Source of the DNA: Gelatoporia subvermispora B
Lineage: Eukaryota > Basidiomycota > Agaricomycetes > Polyporales > Gelatoporiaceae
Direction of reading: 5' to 3'
NCBI GenBank assembly: GCA_000320605.2
Contig: KB445792.1
Coordinates: forward strand, 2,113,581-2,177,580
Length of the DNA stretch: 64,000 bases
Shown here: in pieces, positions 24,169-35,203 of the stretch
Numbering within the stretch: the first letter of the stretch is position 1
Layout: each line of letters begins with the position of its first letter
Program-made: the position numbers and the translations under genes
The notes under the pieces: generated by a model
Databases searched by the model: none
Told to the model about the DNA's origin: nothing
Seen by the model: only the letters and a program-made list of their open reading frames with translations

Positions 24169-25663
24169 TCAAGGACTCATCCTCGCGCGAAATCCCGGAG
24201 TCCCGTCTCCATTTGACCTCCCCATGTGGTCGTGCATATGCCCCTCCCCGTCTGCATACGCAGAATCCGCATCTTCGCTAGCCGCGCTGTGCAGACTCAT
24301 GGTCTCCGATGACGCAGACGAATGTGCCGGGCGGATCGTCGGCTCGTCGTCCGTGGACCCATCTACATCTGTTTCCGCGCTCGCTATGCTGGCCGCGTCT
24401 GAGGCTGATGCTGACGAATAGGCACGGCTCAGCGATCGTGAGTGCTCCGATGGTGATGATGGCGGGTGATAGGGATGGGGCACGCGAACACCTGCGTACT
24501 GTAGTCCTCTCGAACCTTGCCGATACTCAACGTATGCTTGTACTGCAGCGAAGAACTCGGTAGGCCCAATCGGCGGTCTTTGGCCGGAGGGTGCGGCAGA
24601 CGTATGTGGAAGGAAGGGAATCAGGTCCACATCTTTGTCAATCTTGTCCTGCAAGATGATCATGTCCGTGTAATATTGCATCTCTTCGCACGAAATCCGC
24701 AAGCGGAAATCATTGAGCAGAAGGAATTGAAGCTCCAAGGTGTTGAGTTCGGGGAGAGGGAGGCCGCCGACCTGATGGTCGAGATGAAGATCGCTCCACA
24801 GGCGAAATCGTGACGGAAGGACATACCTTTGCGTATCTTGAATTAGTGTAAAAGACATCACTGAAAAACTTGCTCGCAACAGTAACCCCGGCAATGATTA
24901 GCCGATGGATATTGTAGTAATCAATGGGGAACGTCCTCCCGCATGCCTCTTTTGCCAGCTTTCCCATGCGATCGAAATACACGAGCAACGACACAAACAC
25001 TTCGTTACTCGCCGGACAATATTTGTGTATGCGGAAGAGATAATTATCGAGGGGTATTGTGGGTACGTTGCGTGCATGGAAGGCCAAAGCGGAAGTTGTG
25101 GACAGGGAGTGACGAGAGGCACTAGTCAGTGTGCGCCACAGCGGAGGCCTGTGATCACTGGTTGACAAGGGTGATTGCTGAGATGACAATGAGGTATCTG
25201 CGTTTAGCACGCCGTTGATCTGTGCGATCCGGTGCAGCGCAGCAGCAAGTATGGTCAACAAGGTCTCGGGCTCCTGGGCATGGATGTCCGAGGGCTCCAC
25301 AACTCGCGGCACAGAGTCCTCCGGCTCGTTGTCCTCCTCGTCAGACGCTGGGGGTGTGTTCGAGTCCTCATCGTCATTGTCATGCAAAGAGGCCCGAGAA
25401 GACTGTGAAGGAGTGGTCCGCGGTGGCTCTGCCCTGTGCGAAGAGGGGCCCTCGGAGGATAGTGGCCGCGGAGGACATGCGCCGTTTGAATTTGACGAGT
25501 AAGATGGTGCTGTCGCAGATGAAGTGGAAAATGACTGCTGGCTTTTACGAGGTACGGGGTGTACCGAGCGAGAAGAAGAGCGGCTGGGAGTAGACGAGGA
25601 CGGCCTGGTGCGAGAGATGTCGACGGATGTTGTGTGTTGCACTGGGTGCGCTAGGGCAAGCAT
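24169..25663 (-). CDS. PHO80/PCL-type cyclin
   Basis: Cyclins of the PHO80 family partner PHO85-type kinases and control phosphate response, glycogen metabolism and the cell cycle. Two exons, 24827-25663 and 24169-24771, join through a 55-nt intron with GTATGT donor and CAG acceptor, giving 479 residues. The cyclin box runs from about residue 135 to 320: LLTILAAALHRIAQIN, PTIPLDNYLFRIHKYCPAS, YNIHRLIIAGVTVASKFFSD, and, after the intron, VGGLPLPELNTLELQFLLLNDFRLRI. Both termini are Ser/Pro/acid-rich and probably disordered. The exon-exon join at RYAK|VGGL lies exactly in the conserved SKF..D..YTNSRYAKVGGL motif, which supports it. The precise kinase partner cannot be told from sequence. Confidence 0.88.
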
Positions 25664-26235
25664 TGCTGTACCAGACTTTGTATTCAGGGTTGTGTGCAGA
25701 AGTGAGCAGAGAAAGTGAAATACAAGGGCAGAGGTTAAGGAAGAATGGAAAGAAGAGATGACAGTGGTAGAGCAAAAAACAAGCTATGCCCACTCATAAG
25801 GCGTGGGTTACGACGTCACAAGCGCTTATATCACGTCACGCTCCGGCCCAGTCACGGACTTGCCTTTTCAGGTAAGGCAAGTGCCACTCTCCCGAGGATC
25901 GTCTCAAATCCGACTCGAGCTTCATCCGCACATGTCTCCTGGCCGACACCGACCACATGGCCGATTCATTTTCTACCCAGCCGGCCGTCTCTGTACTGGA
26001 GTCGCACAGCAACTCAGCTTGACCAAGGATCCACTCCGTGGCTTGCACAAGCGTTCATGCCTACGCAGCGCGCTGCACTTCACAAACCGATGGTGGAGCG
26101 CCGAATTTTGTCGCGCCACAAACGCGTTGGTGTGGCGGAACGGCTGTTGCGGCGGCGCGCCAGATCGCAGGTTTACAGGCGTCTCACGACCGCGATGTAT
26201 ATCCACAACGCTCAAGTCCAGGTATATTCCAATAA
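25664..26235. other. Intergenic, promoter of the cyclin gene
   Basis: This lies between the start of the PHO80-type cyclin and the end of glucosidase II beta, both on the minus strand. A 229-codon frame on the other strand overlaps it but also runs across coding exons of the glucosidase gene, so I treat it as chance. Confidence 0.45.
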
Positions 26236-28421
26236 TTACAGCTCGTCCCTGCTCTCTTGGGTCGCCTCTAGAGGTAGACATGCAGCAGGTGAGGTTATCT
26301 TGAAATGGTACTCGCATTTCTCCGGCTCCGCCACGGACACTAGTGCGTTCTCCACACCGCACGATACGAGGAGCTGGAAAAATTGGCATGGTCAGATAAC
26401 TCTCGATACATCAACGTCACTTCACGTACTGTAGCACTCCGGTGAGGACCATTCCAGCACTTGGTACCCCTGGTATAGAGCATCTTGCTGTAATACTCCG
26501 GCGTCCCAGGAGCAACGTCAGGAGCATCGTTCCACGACGCAAAGCGCCTAATTGTTCAGAGAAAGACCGTCAGATGGAGCTCGATCCGGAACGGGCGGAC
26601 TTACCCCAAACTGTGAGACCCGCCGCCCTTGTTGGGCTTCTGCTTCGCTTCTTCGAAGAAGCATACCTCATACGTGTAGCTATGGCGCTATAAGGACCAT
26701 GGTTTGCATAAAATTCCACAAGAAAGACGTACTCTCCGATGTCTTTGTCAATGCAAGTTCCGTGGAGCTTCTTCCATTCGCCGTCTTGTCCGTACCATTC
26801 GGGGTCAAAGATATGACTGAGCTCCTCCTGTGCCTTTTGTTTGTCCTGCTTGACACGGCCAAGCGCATTCTCTGCTTCCTTAGCGGCCTGCTGTGCACGA
26901 GACGAATCTAGGACGCAAATCAGCGGTGAACCACTGGGCTGTATGTGATTACCAACCCGCTGACACCTCCGTAGGTGCCTTGAGTTTCAAGCCCAATGCC
27001 TCCAACCATGAGGTTATCGTCTCCCGGAGAGCTTCATATTGAGGCAGGACAGCATCCGGAATGTAAGCGCTTGCATTGAAGACTATCAGGTGCTCGTGAA
27101 ACGAGTTCGACCCGGAATCGACCGCACTTACGAATAGAATCTGAACCAGCAGCAGGTGTTCCAATATGCCTCTCATGTTCCAAAAGCAGGCTCTCGTAGT
27201 TGGTGTTCAGAAGGATATCGAGCTGGTGTTCGAGCTGCGCTGTCGACCACATGCCAGGCTCAAGCTCCTCCTGAGGCTCTTCCTGAGTCTCAGCCGCTTG
27301 TTCCTCGTCATCGGAGGCCCCTTCCTTGCCCACATCGTTGATATGTGGGAGACCTGCTTGAGCTTCCCAGCCGCGAACGGCCTCGAGGACGGCCATGTCC
27401 TGGTAGTTGGGGTTGTAGTTCGATCTCAAGTTGTCCAGGATGTCTTCTAGGATTTTCTCACGCTCCAAGTGTTTCTTGTGCTCCCGCTGCAACGACTTGA
27501 GTGCATTGACGTGGGCCATGAACTTGTAATAGAGTGCTATGGCACCGTTCGAGTCAACGATGAAGCAGACGAGAGATACAGCTTACGTGATTGTTTCTTA
27601 TGTTCAAGGGCAGCTTGCGAAAGTGACTCTGAGCGATCGGCGATATCTACGGGAAGGGATGTTCAAGCGCGCTGGGAACTACAGAGCAGATGCTACGCAC
27701 CCTTTAGACGGGCGACCTCCTTTTCTTGGACAGCAATGTCCTTCTCGAGAGCAATGATACGTTCTTCTAGTCGATTCTTCTCCTTTCGAGCAAAGCTAAT
27801 GTATGAGGAACGGATTTTGGCTCCCTGTCAAGTATTTCGTTAGCTGCGGTAGCATTCGCGATGTAGAGTAGAGGACGTACCTTCTTGCGAATCTTATTCT
27901 CTGCCTCAGCCTTCTCCCTGTATGCAACGCCCACTTCTTTGCAGGTATTCTTGCACACGCCAGGCATTTCGTCCGAACCGTCACAGCATTCAGGCTCTTT
28001 GTCCCATCAGAATATCGATCTCACGCTTATACGATGCTAGTCAGTACACTCACCGCAAAGCCCATCTCTCACTCTGCTACTCGATATTTGAGCGCCGATG
28101 TGGCCTTCGTTCCGGCAGTAGAACAGAGTGCCTGCGCACGCGCCAGTACCTGCCAGCAACATGTTCATACAGGCCGCTGCAGTGAGCATACGTCCAAGGC
28201 GTCTTACCGGGCTCATCGCTGCCATCTGGGCAGTCGCAGTAGTCGTCGTTCACTGCCGCCCACGAAATTGTCTTGCTTCGATCCAGACACGTCCACGTCT
28301 TCTCGGAACCTGCAACAGACGGAACGTAGCGGCTCAGCAGTGCCGGAGTGACGCCATGGGTCTTGTCTATCTCAGCAGCGAGAGTGGATGCCGGGAGCAG
28401 GAGAAGGAGCCACGCCAACAT
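26236..28421 (-). CDS. Glucosidase II beta subunit (ER N-glycan processing)
   Basis: The beta subunit holds the alpha-glucosidase II catalytic subunit in the ER and helps trim the two inner glucoses of N-glycans. The protein begins with a signal peptide (MLAWLLLLLPASTLAAE). Two low-density-lipoprotein-receptor-like cysteine modules follow (WTCLDRS..DDYCDCPDGSDEPG, then FYCRNEGHIG and ECCDGSDE). Next is a charged coiled-coil region (RKEKNRLEERIIALEKDIA), an acidic stretch, and a C-terminal mannose-6-phosphate-receptor homology domain (YEVCFFEEAKQKPNKGGG, GRFASWNDAPDVAPGTPEYY, CGVENALVSVAEPEKCEY). It ends ESRDEL, an H/KDEL-like ER retrieval signal with Arg at the first position. At least eight introns are needed. 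The start at 28421 is the first ATG before the signal peptide. Confidence 0.9.
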
Positions 28422-29215
28422 TGGTGTCGAGCGACACGCCGTGAAGGACTAGACTCTAGAATATCAGAGGCCTGGGAGATGGTCGGTGCAACCGTCCACG
28501 CCACGCCACGATTAAGCATGCGGTATCACGTGCCACCGATCTTCTCTGGTCGCAATAAGCGCCTGTCATAACTTGAAGTGGAAGATCTCCCAAGTACAGT
28601 TCACGGCGGCGCTCGCTCCTGAATACGAGAGAACTGTCTTTGTACTCGGAAGCACTAGTTTCTGATGTGGCCCCTGAAAATCTCGATGATCATAACCGTC
28701 TTATCTCATTCCGCAGACATCTCTACGGTCAAGGATTTCGGGTCACGTCTTTGCGAATGGCACAACTTACATATCATTCTGCTGATACGCAGGCCGTCTT
28801 ACATCCTGTGAGAGAAGGCTCCCCGTTGTACTACTCTGCGCCTCTATTTTTGCTCTCTCTGGCGCTGCTCTGCTGGAGTTACGGGGCTGTCAATGCATAT
28901 TCTGGCGGCAGCGTCCGCTCGTCAGCGACTAATCTGTCCGCTGAATGCCGACATTAGCCCCAGAGGTATTCCCTCAAATCCATTTCTTGCCCAGTCAGTT
29001 CCTTCTACGCACATCTCAAATTAAATACAGTGACATGTAAGGTCTAAGGCTCTGAATGGAATTGTCGTGTCACGACTAATGCTAGTAAATAACGCCGAAG
29101 TCTAATGTCTTCGCGTCCGTCCATCTTGACGATTTACATTCGTGCCTTTCTTCCAGGCCTACGTATTAGCTGCAAAAAATTGCAAACATGTGTTTCAAGG
29201 TCTATAGTAATACAT
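28422..29215. other. Intergenic region
   Basis: These 794 bp hold the promoter of glucosidase II beta and the 3' side of the F-box gene, both on the minus strand. No gene is seen. Confidence 0.45.
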
Positions 29216-30717
29216 CTACCCGTCTACGCCCTCTTTGCGTATGACAATCTGATTGGCAGGTCGTTCTGTCAAGTTCGGAAATGGAAGGTGCCTGAAGAAT
29301 ACGTCGAGTACATCAGCATTGCAGTCTTCCGTGCCTATGATCTCGACGTCAACTCTCCAAGATACGTTATTGGCCGCAGCGAGGAAGTCGTCGAGCAGTG
29401 CGACTAAGGTACGCAACCAGCTAGCAGTGGCGTCCGGATCCAACGAGATTGTTACGGTCGCCTGCCGTTTCGTTTGTTGCTCGGAGACGCCGTCTGATGC
29501 CTTGGTTGATGTTTTGGCGGGTTCAATGGAGGGTATGTGTACACGGCAATATATGCCACCGCTGGACTCTGTCTCCTCGAATGAGAGGTCTATGACACTC
29601 TGTGCGAGCAATGGAGCACTAAGTAGGTTCTTGTATTTCGACATCGGCATTTCATCGGTGATCTATGCGCATGAAATTAGAGCCCGACGGCCACAAATTG
29701 TGTGTATTGGTGCATAATAATTCACCTTAATTTCATGAAGCTGCAGACGCTTAGCGAAAGGTTCATCCGCCAACAAGAATCTGCTATCTTGCTTCCACAA
29801 TACGTTCTCCAAATTCAGGCGAATCAATTTCGGAAAAGCGCATATGAACCGAGCGAACTCTGTATGGGATCGAAAGGTGATATTTGAGAGGTATAGAGTT
29901 CTGAGACCTGAGAATCGCGACAGTGCCGCCAGAAAGTTAGGCTGAAAGTATGGTAGTGGTCCATTGGTCTCCGGTTCCCAATTGCTGATGTAAAGGTCGA
30001 CAAGGCTGGGTAACCTGCCTGCAAACCCGTACACGAACCTGGTAGTGGACAAGGACCGGATTCGAATCACATTGAGTAGGCGGGTGGTTACAGGGTGTCG
30101 TGCTGACGTGTGGCGCAAGAGCTGCAGGTCAGTAGCGGACCACTCCTCGGTGGGTCGCCTACGGAGGTCTCTGGTGACTTGCAAGACTCGAGAAGCTAAG
30201 ACCTTGCAGATCAGTCCACATGTGCGCCATGTCCTGAGATCATCGACATTGTCGAGGATGAGGTACCACACATCTAGCGGCAAGCCTCCCGGACGTAAGG
30301 TGGCGTTCAATCTGTTCATACCACTTCCGAGAAATTTACTGTTAGCCTAAAGGCACGCTACAGATCTTAGAAATTAATTACATACGGGGGAAGGTGCATG
30401 AGGATATCTCTTGTGTCTTCCCCGAGACAGTCACGGATCTCATCTTGTGCGTCTGAGGCGATGAATTCTACAACGGGCATCTTGCTGTCTGGCAAATTTA
30501 CCAGAGGCAAGAAGACATTTTGCGGTAGCATCGTGAGTGATTGGCTGGCCTCTTCTGCGGCAATGGTAGCATGCGAGTCGGAATCGTTGGAACAAAGCCG
30601 TGACGGGTTGTATGCCTCGAAAGCAAGGTCGTTAGAGGATAGCTGACGTCCTAATGGTGTCATTTGGTGGCAGCCTCTTCTTGCAGGGTCATTTTTAGGA
30701 TCCCCTGTTTCAGACAT
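29216..30717 (-). CDS. F-box protein with LRR-like region
   Basis: An F-box-like segment lies at GGLPLDVWYLILDNVDDLRTWR with CGLICKVLASRVLQ downstream, the usual start of basidiomycete F-box adaptors for SCF ubiquitin ligases. Leucine-rich stretches follow (FLAALSRFSGLRTLYLSNI, FPKLIRLNLENVLW), then a C-terminal exon reached through an in-phase intron after LQLHEIK. An N-terminal exon (30717 down to about 30389, starting MSETGDPKND) joins to it by a GTATGT donor and an ACAG acceptor in the frame of MNRLNATL; the ATG 30 nt upstream at 30747 is an alternative start. The substrate is unknown. Genes of this kind are very numerous in Agaricomycetes and evolve fast. Confidence 0.72.
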
Positions 30718-31671
30718 CGTTACTTGGGGCGCGGTGAAAAAGAACACGTAATGTCAACAAGTTGCTCTGGCGCTTTTCATGTACTTGCTATCGCTTCGTA
30801 CAGGTTCACACGATTTGCCGCCGAGAGCGACCCTCTAATCTTAGAGTCGTCCTCGTAATTCGCTGATCACTCAGATGGCAGATGCATTTTGAAGGTGGAG
30901 CTAGTCAGAGCGCGGAACACTATGGGCACAACAAAGGGTCACCACATTTGTATCTTAGTAAAATGTAGCTAGCAGCACAAGAATGCGAATCTGTTCCAGA
31001 GACTTCTCGCTACATGCGATGTTTTGATTGGATCGACAATGCCCCTCGCGGGCTTGGAGAAATGCTCACTTTGGTTTCCAGACAGTCGATAGACCAGGAA
31101 TCCGCTCATAAGCGTACCCGTTATATAATGATAAACATGTCCTTATGGATTTACAAGTCCGTTAGACGTGCTAGCAGTGAAGCTATGGGGTTTCTGTAGA
31201 GTCCTCGAGGAAAATGGAATATAACTCTGTGGAAGGATATGTAAGTCTCTCGTATCCAGCCTTTGTTATCCTGAGCGTCAACCGCATATCGATATAAGTT
31301 CATCAACATCTGTCATAGTTCATTTTCTACAGCGTGATTGGCAGGACGCGTTGTGAGGTAACACATCACACTGGAACTCCGGGTACATACACAAGCATGC
31401 ATACGTTTGGGGTAATGGCACAAGGGAGAATCTACAGAAAGCGATGTCAGGGATGCAACAAGCGGAAGCTGCATGCGTACCTAGCACGAAGAAACGCGCC
31501 ACCATAATCTTTAGTCACGTCTCAGCTAATGTTGATGGACCTCGTACATACACCTCGCGAGGTAGATACAGCGAAAAATAAGCGGGGACCGACTGCTACT
31601 TCTCGAAGTGGCCTTTACGAAAGACGACATATGAGCCATGGTGCATATTGGCAAAGCTTTCATCCATCGTA
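30718..31671. other. Intergenic, nothing seen
   Basis: This stretch lies between the F-box gene start and the HET-domain gene stop, both on the minus strand. Open frames are short and without family features. No repeat or RNA gene is recognised. Confidence 0.45.
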
Positions 31672-34659
31672 TCAAGTGAGACATACATGAACAAACCTGC
31701 CTTCCTCCACATCAACTGGCTCTCGCAGCAGTGGATCTTCGGGCACTCCGAACATCCCAGCTAAGATCTGGATGGGCTTGATATAGGTGCACCGCCTCCG
31801 AGCAATCCCTCTCCTGTCATAGATAAATCCTTCTTCTATCCAGACAGCCGCCGCATGATCGTCCAAAGATGGTTCGGCCGTTAGAAGGATCGCATTGCAA
31901 TAGTCATTCCCTGAGAGTTGCTCCCTGGGGTCGTTGATTTTACCATAGTACAAGACGAGATTCGACGTGAGGCGGCTGAGCAGCACTTTGTCGTTATACA
32001 AGATTAGTGGCGTTCGCAAGGCGAAGCAATAATACTTGGCAAGAAGGCCTTGTGGGGTACATAGCACACCGCCGCATTCTGCAGCTCTTGTCGCGGATCC
32101 CTCTCGCAAAAATGTTGCAGGTGCCCATCGAAAGCCGGGCTCAGTTAATCTGGAGCCACGGTTAATGAATGGCATGTCTGCTGGTATTTCTCCGTGTTGT
32201 AGGAGGAGCATCTTCATGCGCTCCGACATAGAGTCGGTGCTTGCGAGGGCATACGAGTCGATACCCAATAGACTGGAGATAGCGAGAGTTTCATCCGACA
32301 GCTTGCTGGTCAACCTTCCGCACAGGGCGTTGGTGACAGCCCGGAGCCGGACATACGATGACCGCCATGACGGGGTAGTTAACAATATGACCATATCACC
32401 AAATGCGCAAATGAGCTCTGTCGCAACGGGTAGGGTGAAGTCCATCCCCGGCTGCAATAGGTCTAGGAACGCTAGTAGCCCGTCGGAGAATTGGAAAATG
32501 AGTTGTGGCGCCAGCACCGCCTCCTGAAGCGTCCACAGCCGCTGCATCCAACCCGATGTCGCGACACGGAGTAGTCTTTCCTCTCCCGATGCCCGGATGG
32601 AGCACGAACCTATCCCAGAGTCAATCACCAACACTTTCGCAGCCTTCCTGTACGTTTGTCCCATCAGGCCAATCGCGAGCGACCTGTATTCCTTCTCCTC
32701 AGGCACACATAGTGCGTCCAACCACAGGTAACCTCCATCCACCAGCTGGTGAGCAAGTTGCGACAGGTGTCGGAGCTGGCACTCGGGCAACCCCCGTCCC
32801 GTCGTACTTCCTAACCCGTCGGCCCAGACGTGTGAGATTGCGATATACGGTTGAACAGAGGAGGCAGTGCTGCATATCATCTTGAGCTTTGCGTCATCAG
32901 GATCACTACTGGCATGAATGGAGATGATAGGGATCTCTCCTCGATGTAGAGCGTCCTTGATCAGCTTCACAGGAGGAGTCACGAATGTACACATGCAGCG
33001 TTCCGTGACGTGCACATTGCTATAGAGGGCGGGATTGATGTTATTGAAAACACAGAGTTTCTTGGTGCATTGACTGTGATCGCGGTGGCCGACTCCCTTG
33101 CGAACGAAGGGTCTACGAGTGCTCGCAAATCCAAGTGCGCACAGTCCGAATCCCCAAAGCTGGCCCACAGTGAATGGACACCAACCGTCCTCGACCATCT
33201 CGGTAACACAGCCCTTGCAAAGACCGCTGTCGGAAGTTAAGGGAGGAAGTATGTCGACTCCTGCGGACTGGAGCTCTTTGTTCAGGAAAGTCCATGACGC
33301 TTCCATGATGGCAGCGATGAGATACACGAGTTTGTCGATATCGCGAGCGTCTGCATTGACATTTGCGAAGGTAGGTTTGCACTGGCTGCCGCCCCACGCT
33401 ATGAATCTCCCAGTCCCCTCCAATGCCTGTCGTGCGAGTGAGCACCATTGTCTGAATTTGTCTGAATCGTTGTTCATCAAACTGCGTGCGTGGACCGAAC
33501 ATTCTTGGAGGATAGGAACGATTTCCTCAGTCGTAATGACCACCTTGCCGCATGGCAGACGCCGAAGAAGACGTCGCTCCGGAATGTGGTGACCGAGTAA
33601 CGTTTCAAGCAAGCCGAAGGTGTGATGGCTTTGTTCGAGAGCAGCGTAGAGAACACCATGCTGCATTCGATCCTCATGAAGGCGCGCGGAAGGTTCCCGG
33701 CACATCTTGTAGGCAAGAAATGGTACCATCGGATAGCCGTCATGCTTCGCTCCCAACCAGAGCGCATCTTTGCACATCAATACTGCATCAACACCATGAG
33801 ATTCGGAGACCTCTTGGAGAGTTTGCGCGTTTGAAGTTGACGATGAAGGCTGGCTTGAGGGTAAATGGACCTGAGTTGAATCCGTAAGCGTTCAGGCGTT
33901 ACAACACCACAGTTGAGCATAATTTTATTGCTTACTTACAGGGTTCACCTGCGGGAGTGACTCTGAGCCGGAGTTTATAACAGATGATAGCTGCTGCTCA
34001 ATAACGTCCAATAGAAGACGAGCTTCCAACCCAAGAGACAGTTCACGGGACAACGCCGGGAAATCGCCGTGTACCTGGCTTCCTGGTCGGATGTCTGACA
34101 ATGGAGGCGAAGAGCTTCGGAGGCTGCTGTTCCTTATAGGTGGCGGCGCACGGTTAGGATTTGATGTCTGTAAGACTTGGGCAGATGGATTCAAAGTCTC
34201 CTGCTTGCCGGTCGCGGCAACGCGAGTATTGGATTGCCCCATGATGGTTGCTGCAGGAATGCCTGTCAATGTGCTGGTGCGTTCCAAGAATAGCAACCCT
34301 CGTACCTTTGAGGGTCTTGGAACTTCACTGGACGTTGGGTTGGCGGCGGGAACAGGACTACAGGACAGCTTTATTTCGCAGAACACAGATATATCTCTTT
34401 CCCCGTTCATGTACGCTCGAGTGTAAGGGCTAGTGCACACAGCCATGAGGCCAGGGCGAGGCCCCCACGAGGAGCTCATTTCGTGACAGAAAGATAGGCA
34501 CAATCGTAGATCCCATGCATCAGAAAGCAGAGCACGAATGGCGGATGAGTCCGACATCGAATCGATGAGAAGAGGTGAGAAGGTCGGGTGTTCACATCGT
34601 GCCAGAGAGCGTGCGCGAAGGTCAGAATAGGGGTGCTTAGTTACGTAGCTACGCACCAC
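31672..34659 (-). CDS. HET-domain (heterokaryon incompatibility) protein
   Basis: HET domains trigger cell death when genetically different hyphae fuse. The domain is centred near the middle of the chain: YIAISHVWADGLGS, then GGYLWLDALCVPEEKEYRS, GLMGQTYRKAAKVLVID, and GWMQRLWTLQEAVLA, in the canonical order. Two exons join in phase: 33940-34659 and 31672-33870, with a 69-nt intron with GTAAGT donor and CAG acceptor. The product is up to 972 residues. The first 240 are low in complexity and partly Ser/Pro-rich; translation could instead start further downstream, for example at the Met of MSDSSAIR near 34557. The gene's promoter region now ends in the LTR element about 240 bp upstream, and the 3' LTR points toward it. 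Confidence 0.85.
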
Positions 34660-34895
34660 ATGAGCATTGCTGAGGGCCTAGGCTTCAATAAGGCGGCACA
34701 CTATATATCAGTCGATGAGGAAGGACCGTTATCCAGAGCTCCGAGAAGATAAAACGTTCAAGTAGTTTCACGTATGAGCTTCCGTAGTACGGCACCACTG
34801 GTTGTGCTGGATTTCTGAACAGAGGCGCACAACTCCCAGAGAGACTCGTAGAACGACAGAAAAGCGCACACGCACACGCTATACGGGCACCTTGG

Positions 34896-34900
34896 AGGTC
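34896..34900. repeat. Target-site duplication, left copy (AGGTC)
   Basis: AGGTC directly precedes the left LTR and is repeated at 43923-43927 directly after the right LTR. A 5-bp duplication is the size Ty3/gypsy integrases usually make. Confidence 0.9.
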
Positions 34901-35166
34901 TGTGACGCTCGCGATCCCAAAGGGGAAAGTCGGGTCGCCACACGAGAGAGAGAAGAAAGAGCACACGAGATAGACTGGGGTAAGTCTTGTATTTCGGAGC
35001 TCGATGGCGTACGCCTACACACGGAGCAGTATATATACGAGAGGGGGAAGCGGACATTGAAAAGACCAGGAACCGAGGGGGTAGACTATTGAGACGACGA
35101 GGGGGAGGATAGGATATTCGAACCGTGGGAACGCCCGGAATGGAAGGTCTGCTCGCACCCGCTACA
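34901..35166 (-). repeat. 3' LTR of gypsy element
   Basis: A 266-bp repeat begins TGTGACGCTC and ends ACCCGCTACA on the + strand, with TG..CA ends. By eye it is identical to 43657-43922. A TATA stretch (TATATATA at 35030-35037) is present; since the element reads on the minus strand, transcription starting here would run left toward the HET gene. It is the downstream LTR of the element. Confidence 0.92.
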
Positions 35167-35203
35167 TACGCCCTCCGGCCATCGTCCTACGATGGTCCAA
35201 CGC

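Noticed and set aside
25745..26434. 229-codon plus-strand frame
   Set aside because: Overlaps the C-terminal exons of glucosidase II beta on the opposite strand, which are firmly supported.
35108..35135. tRNA-like B-box (GGTTCGAAT) in the LTR, minus strand
   Set aside because: The full B-box consensus and a matching A-box or cloverleaf are absent.
34901..35166. Left LTR as a solo LTR
   Set aside because: It has an identical partner at 43657-43922 with a complete internal region and matching target duplication.
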